From the NCBI RefSeq assembly GCF_003201975.1, contig NZ_QJJQ01000002.1, positions 124,001 to 188,000 on the forward strand: a DNA stretch of 64,000 bases. The letters run 5' to 3'. The notes under the pieces are model-generated. The model was given only the letters and a program-made list of their open reading frames with translations. It had not been told where the DNA came from and did not search any database. This document shows, piece after piece, positions 25,909-34,910 of this stretch. Position numbers and translations under genes: made by a program. Origin of the DNA: Pseudogracilibacillus auburnensis. Lineage in GTDB: Bacteria > Bacillota > Bacilli > Bacillales > Amphibacillaceae. Each line of letters begins with the position of its first letter. Position 1 is the first letter of the stretch.

Positions 25909-27862
25909 CGTTGTCCATCTCCCCTAATAATGCTTCTTTCCCCTTCGCCGTTAAAGCAACACTTCTACGCCAAATTCCTTCTTCTTTCAGATAACCCTGT
26001 TCGATTAGTTTAGCTAATAGGACTGAAAGCCTTAATGAATCAAATTTTTCAGCTTGAAGATATTGATTTAAAACGTCAGGACCTTCCTTTAATTTACGTA
26101 AAATAACTTTCTCTTCCTTATTCATGTAGTAATCTGTAGACCCTTTTGAAATATCGATCGTCACATGACGATAACCTTCATCGGTCAGTGTAAAAGAATA
26201 GAATCCTGGTCCTGAATACTTCTCTCTCGTCAACAATAACTTTTGATCTAATGATTCAATAATTTCATTTGTTTTTGAAGAATCTGTACCAAACATATCT
26301 GTCACTTCCGCCATTGTATGATAACCCTCAGCAATTAAATTTAGTGCTTTAATTTCATCCCCTGTTAAAGAAGAGAATGATGGAGCTTTCTCTTTCCAAT
26401 TTGGCCTTGAGTAATAATTTGGTTCAGATAATAAACTAATTACAATCGTTGTCACTAATGTAAATACAAGACCTACGACACCAATATGTGTGTAGTTGGA
26501 GATCACAAATATTCCCGTTAATTCAAGCACTGTTAGTAATGCTGTTATAGACATGCCAAGAACTGCTCCATAGAACGCTCCCGCTTTTGTCGTTCTCTTC
26601 CACCAAACTCCTAAGAAAACTAAGATAGAAGGTGCCCCTAACCAGGCTGTTGAAAAAGCGAATAGGTAGAGCGGTCCACCCGGATAAAAGGATAATAACC
26701 AAACAAGTATCCCTAAAATGAGTGTAATGATTTTTGACGGCATCGTTAGTTGTTCACTTGTAGCATTAGGGTGTAAAAACCGTTGATACAAGTCACGAAC
26801 CGCCGTACTTGACGCACCAATTAAAGCAGTTGTGGAAGTAGATATCGATGCCGCTAACGCACCAATTAAAGCTAATGCCGCCACACCAATTGGTAAAGCT
26901 TTTAAAACTACACCAAAAGCAGACATAGGGTCGGTATCACCATGTGGTGCAAAATGATCAGGAAAAATCGATGCCGCATATACACCAACAATAGCTAATA
27001 TTGTAATTGGAACGAAAACAAGCAACATGGCACCATAAATAAAACCGTTTCTAGCAACTTTTTCATTTCTAGCAGAAGAAACACGTAACCAGTAATAATT
27101 ATTTCCCCAGACTAAAAAACAACCGAATAATATGGTGAATGTGAGTACACTTGGGTATTGTAATGAAAAAATTGGTAAACTTTGATCGGCAATTCCCGCA
27201 GTAAAAAAACCTTTATTTCCGGACCAATTGTTTAGTAAAAAGCTCGAGCCACCATATTTCATCAGTAACGCGATCAACATAACTGGAAGTGCAATTAACC
27301 CTACACACATTTGCATAAAATCTGTTAATGTAACGGCCCAAAATCCTCCAATATACGTAAATAAAAGAAATAAGAAGAAAATTACTGCCAAAGTGCCTAG
27401 TAACGACCACCCAGTAAACCCTGTAGTTACGATAGCCATCGAAACGACATTGTTCGCCATAATTCCGAGCAAACCTAAAATGGTAGCTAATGTTACTAAT
27501 GTTCTCGTTCGACTGTCAAAACGCATCTCGAGCCATTCTGATAATGTATGTGCCCCTGATCTTCTAATATAAGGTGCAAACACAATCCCATATAGTGCAA
27601 GTCCACCAAAACCGTAAATAATCCCAAATCCAACAGCGCCCCAAAACCCTGTCATAATGGCTAGTCCTGGTCCTAATGTAATAATAGTTCCTGCAAACCC
27701 AATTGCCGCAACTCCAAATATGTTTACAAGTAATCCCACTTCTCTACCAGCGATAAAAAAGTCGTTCGAATTGCTTACCCATTTCTTTGTTATGAATCCC
27801 CCAGCTAATAACAGTAATAGAAATGCAATAAACATGATTAAAAATACGGTGTTAAACGCCAT
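25880..27862 (-). CDS. Sodium:solute symporter fused to winged-helix-like domains
   Basis: This 660-residue protein is unusually long for the SSS family. Residues 1 to about 490 form a 13-14-helix symporter with typical loops (SNDFFIAGREVG near the start, GGFWAVTLTDFMQM in the middle). Residues 497-660 are soluble and look like two consecutive winged-helix modules: LTGDEIKALNLIAEG through LTDEGYRHV, and NKEEKVILRKLKEGP through LTAKGKEALLG. Such modules usually bind DNA or proteins, as in MarR/PadR regulators. It should import the substrate that the neighbouring cyclase and FAH-family hydrolase degrade. The tail could sense or signal transport; that is inference. Confidence 0.87.
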   Translation of the reverse strand: MAFNTVFLIMFIAFLLLLLAGGFITKKWVSNSNDFFIAGREVGLLVNIFGVAAIGFAGTIITLGPGLAIMTGFWGAVGFGIIYGFGGLALYGIVFAPYIRRSGAHTLSEWLEMRFDSRTRTLVTLATILGLLGIMANNVVSMAIVTTGFTGWSLLGTLAVIFFLFLLFTYIGGFWAVTLTDFMQMCVGLIALPVMLIALLMKYGGSSFLLNNWSGNKGFFTAGIADQSLPIFSLQYPSVLTFTILFGCFLVWGNNYYWLRVSSARNEKVARNGFIYGAMLLVFVPITILAIVGVYAASIFPDHFAPHGDTDPMSAFGVVLKALPIGVAALALIGALAASISTSTTALIGASSTAVRDLYQRFLHPNATSEQLTMPSKIITLILGILVWLLSFYPGGPLYLFAFSTAWLGAPSILVFLGVWWKRTTKAGAFYGAVLGMSITALLTVLELTGIFVISNYTHIGVVGLVFTLVTTIVISLLSEPNYYSRPNWKEKAPSFSSLTGDEIKALNLIAEGYHTMAEVTDMFGTDSSKTNEIIESLDQKLLLTREKYSGPGFYSFTLTDEGYRHVTIDISKGSTDYYMNKEEKVILRKLKEGPDVLNQYLQAEKFDSLRLSVLLAKLIEQGYLKEEGIWRRSVALTAKGKEALLGEMDNDEIYHILDR

Positions 27863-27878
27863 TCAATTCTCCCCTTTA

Positions 27879-28634
27879 TTAATCAAATATGGCAACAGGA
27901 CGAGCCCATCCTGCACTTGCACCAGATATTTTTACTGGAAAACAGGCTACCTTAAAACCGGTTGGACTTGGTAACTGATCTAAGTTTGCTAGTTTCTCAA
28001 TTTGACAATACTCCTTTTCTTTTCCAACAAAATGTGCTGCCCATAAAATATTGTCTGCCTTCGTTTGGCGGTATTGCTCAGCTTGTAATGGCAATGGAAT
28101 GTCCCATCCCCAACCGTCCGTTCCCATTACTTTAATTCCTTTCTCTATTAGCCAACGGGTCGCTTCCGCTGAAGCCCCTGCGTGGGACATGACGTAATTT
28201 TCTTGATAGTAGTTTTTATCTGCATCTGTCCTAATCAGGACAATATCATATGGCTTCAATTCGTAATTCATCTCTTGTAACTTTGCTTCAAAATCTTCTA
28301 CTTGAAGTTCATATCCTGGTGCTTTATTGCTAAAATCAAATAACACTCCATTCCCGAAAAACCATTCTAGTGGCAGCTCATCTATCGTTCTTGCTTTTCT
28401 CCCTTCTGAAAATGGAGCATAATGCCAAGGCGCATCTACATGAGTTCCTGTATGTGTCGTTAGAGTAACATTCTCAACAGCCCAAGCTTTACCATCAGGA
28501 AAGTCTGTCGCTTCTAAACCTAAAATTTCCGCTGCTTGTTCCGCTCCTTTTTCATGTGCATCATATTCGATTTTTGGCGGAAATGGTTCCTTCGCCTGAT
28601 TATCCATTGGGACACTTAAATCAATTATCTTCAT
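27879..28634 (-). CDS. Cyclase-family metal hydrolase
   Basis: This protein of about 251 residues has the cyclase-family metal motif HTGTHVDAPWH, shared by kynurenine formamidase and isatin hydrolase relatives. These enzymes use zinc or manganese to hydrolyse amide or lactone bonds. Supporting segments are IDLSVPM at the start, VLIRTDADKNY, and GTDGWGWD. The frame is open upstream, but AAGGAGAA lies seven bases before the ATG at 28634, so I use that start. It follows the TrmB gene by 52 bp and precedes the symporter by 16 bp. Substrate unknown; a cyclic amide or lactone is likely. Confidence 0.87.
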   Translation of the reverse strand: MKIIDLSVPMDNQAKEPFPPKIEYDAHEKGAEQAAEILGLEATDFPDGKAWAVENVTLTTHTGTHVDAPWHYAPFSEGRKARTIDELPLEWFFGNGVLFDFSNKAPGYELQVEDFEAKLQEMNYELKPYDIVLIRTDADKNYYQENYVMSHAGASAEATRWLIEKGIKVMGTDGWGWDIPLPLQAEQYRQTKADNILWAAHFVGKEKEYCQIEKLANLDQLPSPTGFKVACFPVKISGASAGWARPVAIFD

Positions 28635-28686
28635 TCGTTTCTTCTCCTTTTTTGATATAAATTGTTCTTCGTTTCCTTTTTCTCCT

Positions 28687-29484
28687 TTAAAACTTGTGTA
28701 ACAAGTCCTCAAACTCATCCCCATACTTTTCTTTCATAACGTCACCGAAATCATTGATAACTTGGTTGATATAAATGTCATGTCGTATGTAGTTTTCAGC
28801 AACTTTCACTAGAGCAGCATGACTAGAGATTATTCCGTGAGGTGGACTTTCCATATTTAAAACAAAGACAGTTTCCTGGTCAAACACGGCAACAAGTTCG
28901 CCCAAATGTCTTTCGTTTGTAAATCTTCCTTGATGATGCCCAAAGCCCTCCCAAAGAAACTCTTGAATTCCTTTTGGATCGAATAAAATTGACTTAATAT
29001 CTACCCCCTTATTGAATGCGCTTTCAAATTCATCTTTCAGTAAGAGAAATTCCTTGCTCCAACAACTAAATAATATGGATTGTTCCGCTTTATTAATTAA
29101 TTGCTTTAACAAGTCGACATTGGCTTCATAACCTTCCATATGATAAAGCCTAGACCAATCTTCCTCAATACGTGGTTGGATATTTTTGAAGTAGTTTTCC
29201 ATTTTACCCATATTGTCTTTGTGCGAGTCTTTTAGATTTTTCAACAACTCTTTCCAAGGAAGCGGAGAATAAAATTTCTGACCACTAGGAGTCCCGTTAT
29301 TCATTAGAAAAACGACATCTCGATCAATCAGTTTAGGCAATGTTTGATAAACCTTCGCACTCGGAACACCAGACTGAACAGCTATATTATTGCCATTCAT
29401 AGGACTTTGTTTCAACAGCGCAAGGTAAATTTTTGCTTCATACTCGGAAAAATTATACCTTTTTAAAACATCAATAATTTCCAT
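28687..29484 (-). CDS. TrmB-family transcriptional regulator
   Basis: This 265-residue protein starts with a TrmB winged-helix domain (FSEYEAKIYLALLKQSPMNG, then SGVPSAKVYQTLPKLI). A coiled segment follows, then a C-terminal effector-binding region of phospholipase-D-like type (QSILFSCWSKEFLLL). TrmB proteins control sugar and other catabolic operons and are uncommon in Bacillaceae compared with archaea. It is the first gene of the operon trmB-cyclase-symporter-FAH, and a perfect palindrome in its promoter is the likely binding site, which would make it autoregulated. Confidence 0.9.
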   Translation of the reverse strand: MEIIDVLKRYNFSEYEAKIYLALLKQSPMNGNNIAVQSGVPSAKVYQTLPKLIDRDVVFLMNNGTPSGQKFYSPLPWKELLKNLKDSHKDNMGKMENYFKNIQPRIEEDWSRLYHMEGYEANVDLLKQLINKAEQSILFSCWSKEFLLLKDEFESAFNKGVDIKSILFDPKGIQEFLWEGFGHHQGRFTNERHLGELVAVFDQETVFVLNMESPPHGIISSHAALVKVAENYIRHDIYINQVINDFGDVMKEKYGDEFEDLLHKF

Positions 29485-29504
29485 CTTTTTATCACCAACC
29501 TAAA

Positions 29505-29521
29505 ATTATACCACCGTGGTA
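29505..29521 (-). promoter_or_regulatory. Promoter -10 box with TrmB-type operator
   Basis: TACCAC-C-GTGGTA (29509-29521) is a perfect 13-base palindrome. It abuts and overlaps by two bases the TATAAT -10 box on the minus strand (29505-29510), 21-26 bp before the trmB start. The -35 region is weak, as expected for a regulated promoter. Confidence 0.6.
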
Positions 29522-29610
29522 GTTTAATTATATTAATATACTATAATTACCTAATTTTTTTGTCAATACTAAAATGAAATTTATTTTTTATTTAAGAGTC
29601 AAATTGCCAC

Positions 29611-29662
29611 TAAAAGCAAAAACAATAACCATCCTTCACTCTTAATGAAAGGGATGGTTATT
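29611..29662 (-). terminator. Rho-independent terminator, leftward
   Basis: AATAACCATCC (29624-29634) pairs perfectly with 29652-29662. On the minus strand a T-rich tract (GTTTTTGCTTTT) follows. It ends the LysR gene. The remaining bases of 29522-29845 show no gene. Confidence 0.75.
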
Positions 29663-29845
29663 AGTATTAACTATATTTTCTTTTAGACAACAAAACGGCT
29701 TGAAAGAGCTATATTGGTCTAAAAAATCAGTCACGCCGCATGGTGAGTTGTACATAAGGAAGTCTGCATATAATCTTTCTCATATACCGGCTCCTTCAAA
29801 GGAATAGCTATTACATAGATAAAAAAATGTTTTTATCTTTGTTAC

Positions 29846-30715
29846 TTACAATCGCTTTACGTCAAGCGTTAACACAAATGAAATAAAGGCTTCTACGATA
29901 TTTAATTGTAATGCATCTGTATAATAATACATCGATGTGTCACGAGTTAGAGGCTTTCCAAAAGAATCATGTAATGGCTTAATCGTTAATTCCTTATAAG
30001 GATCTACCACTAACTGTGCTAAAATACCATAGCCTAATCTATGTAAGATCATTTCTTTACAAGTTTCCACCTGATTCACATAAATGTTCGTATACGACTC
30101 GTCTTGATAGTTTGTATACCACCATTTATCAATCGTATCTTTCATAATTCGATCGGTATGGTAATCAATTCTAGGTAACGAAGGGAGCTCTTCCCATTCA
30201 AACGACCAAGGAGCTGCAACACAAACATTTTCTTCATATAGTATTTCTCTACTTTCTTTCCAAGGATAATCACCTTTTATAAATCCAATATGAACATCGC
30301 GATTTAATACCATACGATACATTTCACTACTCCAACCAGTTACGACTTTACATTCAATTCCCGGATGTTCCTGTTGAAATAGGCTTAGTAGTTTCGGCAT
30401 TTTATAACGCGCAAAAAAGTTCGACACACCCACTTTTAATGTCCCAGTCACCATGTTTTTCATATTATTTAATTTTTCCTTTAGTTTTTCCTGTTCACTT
30501 AGCATCTTTTGAGCATGTTTCACTAAGACCATACCTTCAGGGGTAAATGCAATTCCCCTTCTTTTCCGGAGGACAATTTGTAAACCAAAATCTTCTTCTA
30601 ACTTTTTCAATCGAGAAGATAAAGTAGATTGTGAAAGATATAATTGTTCAGAAGCATGCGTAATATTCATTGTTTCATATAACGTGCTTAACAGTTCCCA
30701 GTCTCGAATATGCAC
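29846..30715 (-). CDS. LysR-family regulator
   Basis: This 289-residue protein has an N-terminal LysR helix-turn-helix (ITHASEQLYLSQSTLSSRLKK) and a substrate-binding effector domain starting near GTLKVGVSNFF. Start is ATG at 30715. It is transcribed away from the prpC-prpD-prpB genes, with a 154-bp shared spacer holding a perfect inverted repeat, so it very likely regulates them. LysR control of a methylcitrate locus would differ from the regulation I know of in Bacillus subtilis (sporulation mother cell) and enteric bacteria (PrpR). Confidence 0.9.
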   Translation of the reverse strand: MHIRDWELLSTLYETMNITHASEQLYLSQSTLSSRLKKLEEDFGLQIVLRKRRGIAFTPEGMVLVKHAQKMLSEQEKLKEKLNNMKNMVTGTLKVGVSNFFARYKMPKLLSLFQQEHPGIECKVVTGWSSEMYRMVLNRDVHIGFIKGDYPWKESREILYEENVCVAAPWSFEWEELPSLPRIDYHTDRIMKDTIDKWWYTNYQDESYTNIYVNQVETCKEMILHRLGYGILAQLVVDPYKELTIKPLHDSFGKPLTRDTSMYYYTDALQLNIVEAFISFVLTLDVKRL

Positions 30716-30818
30716 CCGCGCTTCCTCCTTCTATTCAGCCATCGATTTTATCAATGTCTAGTAATCATAAATATATACTTCAAAAAAGTAAAAATCAACC
30801 ATATAGTGAATATAGTAG

Positions 30819-30840
30819 CTATTTTGTATGTTCAAAATAG
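30819..30840. promoter_or_regulatory. Perfect inverted repeat before prpC
   Basis: CTATTTTG-TATGTT-CAAAATAG is an 8-base perfect inverted repeat with a six-base spacer, located 30-51 bp before the prpC start, in the divergent lysR/prpC spacer. It is a candidate operator or early-transcript hairpin. Confidence 0.5.
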
Positions 30841-30869
30841 AGTAATAGAATTAGAGGAGGTATTTTATT

Positions 30870-31970
30870 TTGAGTGTTTCATTTGTTCAAGGGCTTGAAA
30901 ATGTTGTTGTAAGCGAGACCGAAATTTCTTTTTTGGACACAGATGTGGAAAAGATTGTGATAAGGGGACAGGATTTAATCGAGCTTTCCTCTACAAAAAG
31001 GTATCTAGACATTGTGTATCTTTTGCTGGAGGGCGAATTGCCAGATGAGTCAAAACGACTTATGTTACAAAATGATTTATCGGAAAAACAAACAATCCCT
31101 AAAGAGTTACTTCAAGTGTTTTCGTTATTTTCAAAAGACTATCACCCAATGGATGCCCAGCGTACAGGAGTTTCCATACTAGCAAATTATGATTCCTATA
31201 TAGGTGACAATTCTGCGGCAATGAATAAACAGCGAGCTTATAAACTACTTGCTCAACTTCCAACACTGACTGCAAACAGTTATCGTATATTAAACAATCA
31301 GGAAGTCATCTCACCTTTAAATGACTTATCCTACAGTGCCAATTTTTTATATATGATCACTGGTGACATTCCCTCAGAAGAGGAAGAAATAATATTCGAC
31401 AAATCCTTGTTACTTTATAGCGAACATGAAATGCCAAATTCAACTTTTACGGCTCGCGTAATCGCTTCAACTAACGCTGATTTATACAGTGCCTTAACAG
31501 GTGCGGTTGGTTCCTTAAAAGGAAATCTACATGGAGGAGCCAATGAAGCAGTAATGTATTTACTAAATGAAGCTGGAAATGTAAAACAATTTGAAAAAAT
31601 ACTATATGAGAAATTACAAAATAAAGAAAAAATAATGGGCTTTGGTCACCGTGTGTATATGAAGAAAATGGATCCTCGCGCTCAAATAATGAAGGAATCC
31701 CTAAAAAGTCTTTGTAATCATGATGGAGATGATACACTACTGGAAATGTGTGAAGCTGGAGAAACAATCATGAGAGAAGAAAAAGGATTATTCCCAAATT
31801 TAGATTACTATGCGGCACCAGTGTATTGGAAATTGAATATTCCAATTCCACTTTATACACCGATCTTCTACTGTTCTAGAGCAGCTGGCCTTTCTGCACA
31901 TGTGATAGAGCAACATGATAATAACCGTATCTTCAGACCGAGGGTGAACTATATTGGGAAGCAGTACTAA
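30870..31970 (+). CDS. prpC: 2-methylcitrate synthase / citrate synthase
   Basis: This 366-residue citrate-synthase-fold enzyme condenses propionyl-CoA (or acetyl-CoA) with oxaloacetate. The family's active-site segments are visible: GSLKGNLHGGANEAVM (His of the NLHGGAN motif), MGFGHRVYMKKMDPRA and, near the C-terminus, IFRPRVNYIG. Gene order with prpD and prpB indicates the methylcitrate cycle, corresponding to Bacillus mmgD. It begins at TTG, spaced nine bases from AGAGGAGG. A non-AUG start and the upstream repeat suggest tuned expression. Confidence 0.9.
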   Translation: MSVSFVQGLENVVVSETEISFLDTDVEKIVIRGQDLIELSSTKRYLDIVYLLLEGELPDESKRLMLQNDLSEKQTIPKELLQVFSLFSKDYHPMDAQRTGVSILANYDSYIGDNSAAMNKQRAYKLLAQLPTLTANSYRILNNQEVISPLNDLSYSANFLYMITGDIPSEEEEIIFDKSLLLYSEHEMPNSTFTARVIASTNADLYSALTGAVGSLKGNLHGGANEAVMYLLNEAGNVKQFEKILYEKLQNKEKIMGFGHRVYMKKMDPRAQIMKESLKSLCNHDGDDTLLEMCEAGETIMREEKGLFPNLDYYAAPVYWKLNIPIPLYTPIFYCSRAAGLSAHVIEQHDNNRIFRPRVNYIGKQY

Positions 31971-32062
31971 TACAACTGGCAGGTTGGATGACTTCTTCCC
32001 AATAAAACTGATCATGCCATCAGTTATTATACCAACTATATGACGGAAAGGAAAGATTTTGC

Positions 32063-33499
32063 TTGTTAAAAACGAATGAACGCACAAAAACAGATCAGAT
32101 CATAGAGGAAATCACAGACTATGTATTAAATAAAGATATTACAAGCGAGGAAGCTTTCACAACAGCTAAATATGTTTTGTTAGACACTATTGGATGTGGC
32201 ATCCTTGCCTTAAATTACCCAGAATGTACAAAACTTCTAGGCCCCCATGTGCCCGGAACTATTGTACCTAATGGAGTTAAAGTGCCAGGAACAAGTAATG
32301 TACTCGACCCTGTAAAAGGCGCATTTGATATTGGAGTGCTAGTAAGATGGTTAGACTTTAATGATACATGGTTAGCCAAGGAATGGGGACATCCATCCGA
32401 TAACTTAGGTGGCATTTTAGCGGCAGCAGATTATGTGAGCCGGACACGAATTGCAAACGGTAAAACCCCATTATTGGTAAAAGAAGTATTAGACATGATG
32501 ATTAAAGCACATGAAATTCAAGGTATTCTAGCTTTAGACAATAGTTTAAATCGTGTCGGACTCGATCACGTCTTTTTTGTTAAACTTGCTTCCACAGCAG
32601 TCGTGACAAAAATGTTAGGCGGTGGCCGGGAAGAAATCAATAATGCCTTGTCTAATGCTTGGGTAGATAATGCTTCTTTACGGACGTATCGCCATGCTCC
32701 TAATACAGGATCAAGAAAATCATGGGCTGCTGGAGATGCAACGAGCCGAGCTGTATTTTTAGCTCAAATGGCGGTAAAAGGAGAAATGGGTTATCCAAGT
32801 GCTTTAACAACACCTGGATGGGGTTTTCAAGAAGTCATGTTTAATAGTGAAACGATGACGTTACAACGTCCGCTTGACTCGTATGTCATGGAAAACGTAT
32901 TGTTTAAAGTATCCTTCCCAGCTGAATTCCATGCACAAACTGCAGCAGAAGCTGGCGTAGTTCTACACCCAACTGTAAAAGATCGACTTGACGAAATTAA
33001 AGAGATTACCATTACGACCCATGAATCTGCAATTAGAATTATTGATAAAACAGGACCATTGCATAATCCAGCAGATAGAGATCATTGTTTGCAGTATATT
33101 ACAGCGATTGCTCTTATGAAAGGCAATATCGTTGCCGAAGATTATGAAGACGAAGTAGCAAAAGATCCAATGATCGATGCATTACGTGAAAAAATGATCA
33201 TTAAAGAAGATCAACAATATACGAAGGATTACTTAGATCCCGAGAAACGATCCATTGCTAATGCTGTCCAAGTTACCTTTACAGATGGAACGATGACAGA
33301 TAACATTGAATTTGAATATCCATTAGGACATCGTTTCCGAAGAGAAGAAGCATTTCCGCAAATCATTCATAAGTTTAAGGAAAACATAGCAACACAATTT
33401 GCGGATAAACAAAGAGATGAAATCGAAAAAGCTTGTCTAAGTATGGAAGAACTTCCTAAGATGAATGTAAATGAATTTACAGACTTATTTGTTAAATAA
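32063..33499 (+). CDS. prpD: 2-methylcitrate dehydratase, MmgE/PrpD family
   Basis: This 478-residue protein matches the MmgE/PrpD family at its usual length. Family segments include [36 protein letters not shown] and [14 protein letters not shown]. It dehydrates 2-methylcitrate to 2-methylaconitate, between the reactions of its two neighbours. Translation starts at TTG after a GGAAAGGAAAG site. The 92-bp gap after prpC contains a short hairpin (AACTGAT with ATCAGTT) but no terminator. Confidence 0.93.
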   Translation: MLKTNERTKTDQIIEEITDYVLNKDITSEEAFTTAKYVLLDTIGCGILALNYPECTKLLGPHVPGTIVPNGVKVPGTSNVLDPVKGAFDIGVLVRWLDFNDTWLAKEWGHPSDNLGGILAAADYVSRTRIANGKTPLLVKEVLDMMIKAHEIQGILALDNSLNRVGLDHVFFVKLASTAVVTKMLGGGREEINNALSNAWVDNASLRTYRHAPNTGSRKSWAAGDATSRAVFLAQMAVKGEMGYPSALTTPGWGFQEVMFNSETMTLQRPLDSYVMENVLFKVSFPAEFHAQTAAEAGVVLHPTVKDRLDEIKEITITTHESAIRIIDKTGPLHNPADRDHCLQYITAIALMKGNIVAEDYEDEVAKDPMIDALREKMIIKEDQQYTKDYLDPEKRSIANAVQVTFTDGTMTDNIEFEYPLGHRFRREEAFPQIIHKFKENIATQFADKQRDEIEKACLSMEELPKMNVNEFTDLFVK

Positions 33500-33552
33500 G
33501 CAACATATAGACGTTGCTAAACATTACTGAATACACTTTAGGAGGTTAAATC

Positions 33553-34464
33553 ATGGCATGGATTGTTCATAAACAAACTACCCAAATAGAGTTAGCAAAA
33601 CAATTTAATACGCTAATTCATGAAAAGGAAATAGTACAAATACCCGGTGCACACGATGCAATGGCAGCTCTCATTGCTAAAAAAGCTGGGTTTAACACAC
33701 TTTATTTATCAGGTGGAGCCTTTACAGCGAGTAAAGGACTACCTGATCTAGGCATCATTACATCCACAGAAGTAGCGGAACGGGCACAAGAATTAATTCG
33801 TGCAACTAATTTGCCAGTACTTGTCGATATTGATACTGGATTTGGTGGTATATTGAATGTCGCTCGTACCGCAATGGAGATGTTGGAAGCAAGAGTAGCA
33901 GCTGTTCAAATTGAAGATCAGCAATTGCCAAAGAAATGCGGACATTTGAATGGAAAACAACTCGTCACAGCTGAGGAAATGGTTCAAAAGATTGAAACGA
34001 TTAAAGAAGTCGCACCTACTTTAATCATCGTCGCCCGTACCGATGCTCGAGCAAATGAAGGCATTGAAGGTGCAATGAAACGTGCACAAATGTACGTAGA
34101 AGCAGGAGCAGATGCTATTTTCCCTGAAGCGTTGGAATCAAATGAAGAATTCGATCTTTTTTCAAAGAATATAGATGTTCCTTTATTGGCCAATATGACT
34201 GAATTTGGGCAAACCCCTTACCTAACAGCTAAGCAGTTTGAAAAATTAGGATATGCAATGGTCATTTATCCAGTTACTTCCTTACGTGTTGCCGCCAAAG
34301 CATATGAAAGAGTATTTGATTTGATCAAAGAAGAAGGAACACAAAAAGAAGCCGTTACAGATATGCAAACAAGAAAGGAACTATACGAAACAATTTCCTA
34401 TAATGATTTCGAGAACCTTGATCACACGATTGCTAAAACAGTCTTAACTAAAAAACAATTATAA
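33553..34464 (+). CDS. prpB: 2-methylisocitrate lyase
   Basis: This 303-residue isocitrate-lyase-superfamily enzyme splits 2-methylisocitrate into succinate and pyruvate. The catalytic KKCGH motif is at residues 127-131 and the metal-binding VDIDTGFGG stretch begins at 91. It follows prpD by 53 bp with AGGAGG before its ATG and completes the methylcitrate cycle, which detoxifies and uses propionyl-CoA. It corresponds to Bacillus mmgF/yqiQ. The last gene of the unit is followed directly by a 380-bp dispersed repeat. Confidence 0.94.
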   Translation: MAWIVHKQTTQIELAKQFNTLIHEKEIVQIPGAHDAMAALIAKKAGFNTLYLSGGAFTASKGLPDLGIITSTEVAERAQELIRATNLPVLVDIDTGFGGILNVARTAMEMLEARVAAVQIEDQQLPKKCGHLNGKQLVTAEEMVQKIETIKEVAPTLIIVARTDARANEGIEGAMKRAQMYVEAGADAIFPEALESNEEFDLFSKNIDVPLLANMTEFGQTPYLTAKQFEKLGYAMVIYPVTSLRVAAKAYERVFDLIKEEGTQKEAVTDMQTRKELYETISYNDFENLDHTIAKTVLTKKQL

Positions 34465-34480
34465 AAGTTAAGGATAAGAG

Positions 34481-34859
34481 GAGACTGGGACATAACTAAA
34501 ACGAACAATTCTAAAGACGAACAATGCATTACATACGTAGACTCCTGGTCGGCTAAAAGCGGTCACGTCCTAGGACTGGGACTGCGCTAAATGCTCGTCC
34601 CATCGAAAAGCGTTTGTGACCAACGCTCGACACTAGTACGTCCTGGGACTGCGATAAAATCTCGTCCCATCGAAAACATTGTGCGTCGGAGGCTCACTAG
34701 CCGCCCGCGGTAAAGGAGACACTGTGAAAACAAGCGATAGCGCAGGTTGAACAGATGTCGCTCTTATGCCCTGTGGTGAAAGCGAAGTATATTTCCAGAG
34801 CGGGTTATGTGCAGCTACCATTGTTCGGGTTTTTTCTTTGGTAAAAATGTCCCAGCCTC
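34481..34859. repeat. Dispersed intergenic repeat, copy 1
   Basis: This element of about 379 bp has inverted ends CTGGGACAT (34485-34493) and ATGTCCCAG (34847-34855), with a second inverted pair CGAACAAT/ATTGTTCG just inside. It shares long similar blocks with 52619-53001, for example CGCGGTAAAGGAGACACTGT and CAGATGTCGCTCTTATGCC. Unlike copy 2 it contains an internal duplication: two units starting at 34576 and 34643, 67 bp apart, each able to fold by pairing GGGAC with GTCCC. No open frame of note lies inside. Confidence 0.75.
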
Positions 34860-34910
34860 TTCTATTTTCTTACCTATGAGGGATAGACTCAGATACATCT
34901 GTTTAAAACT

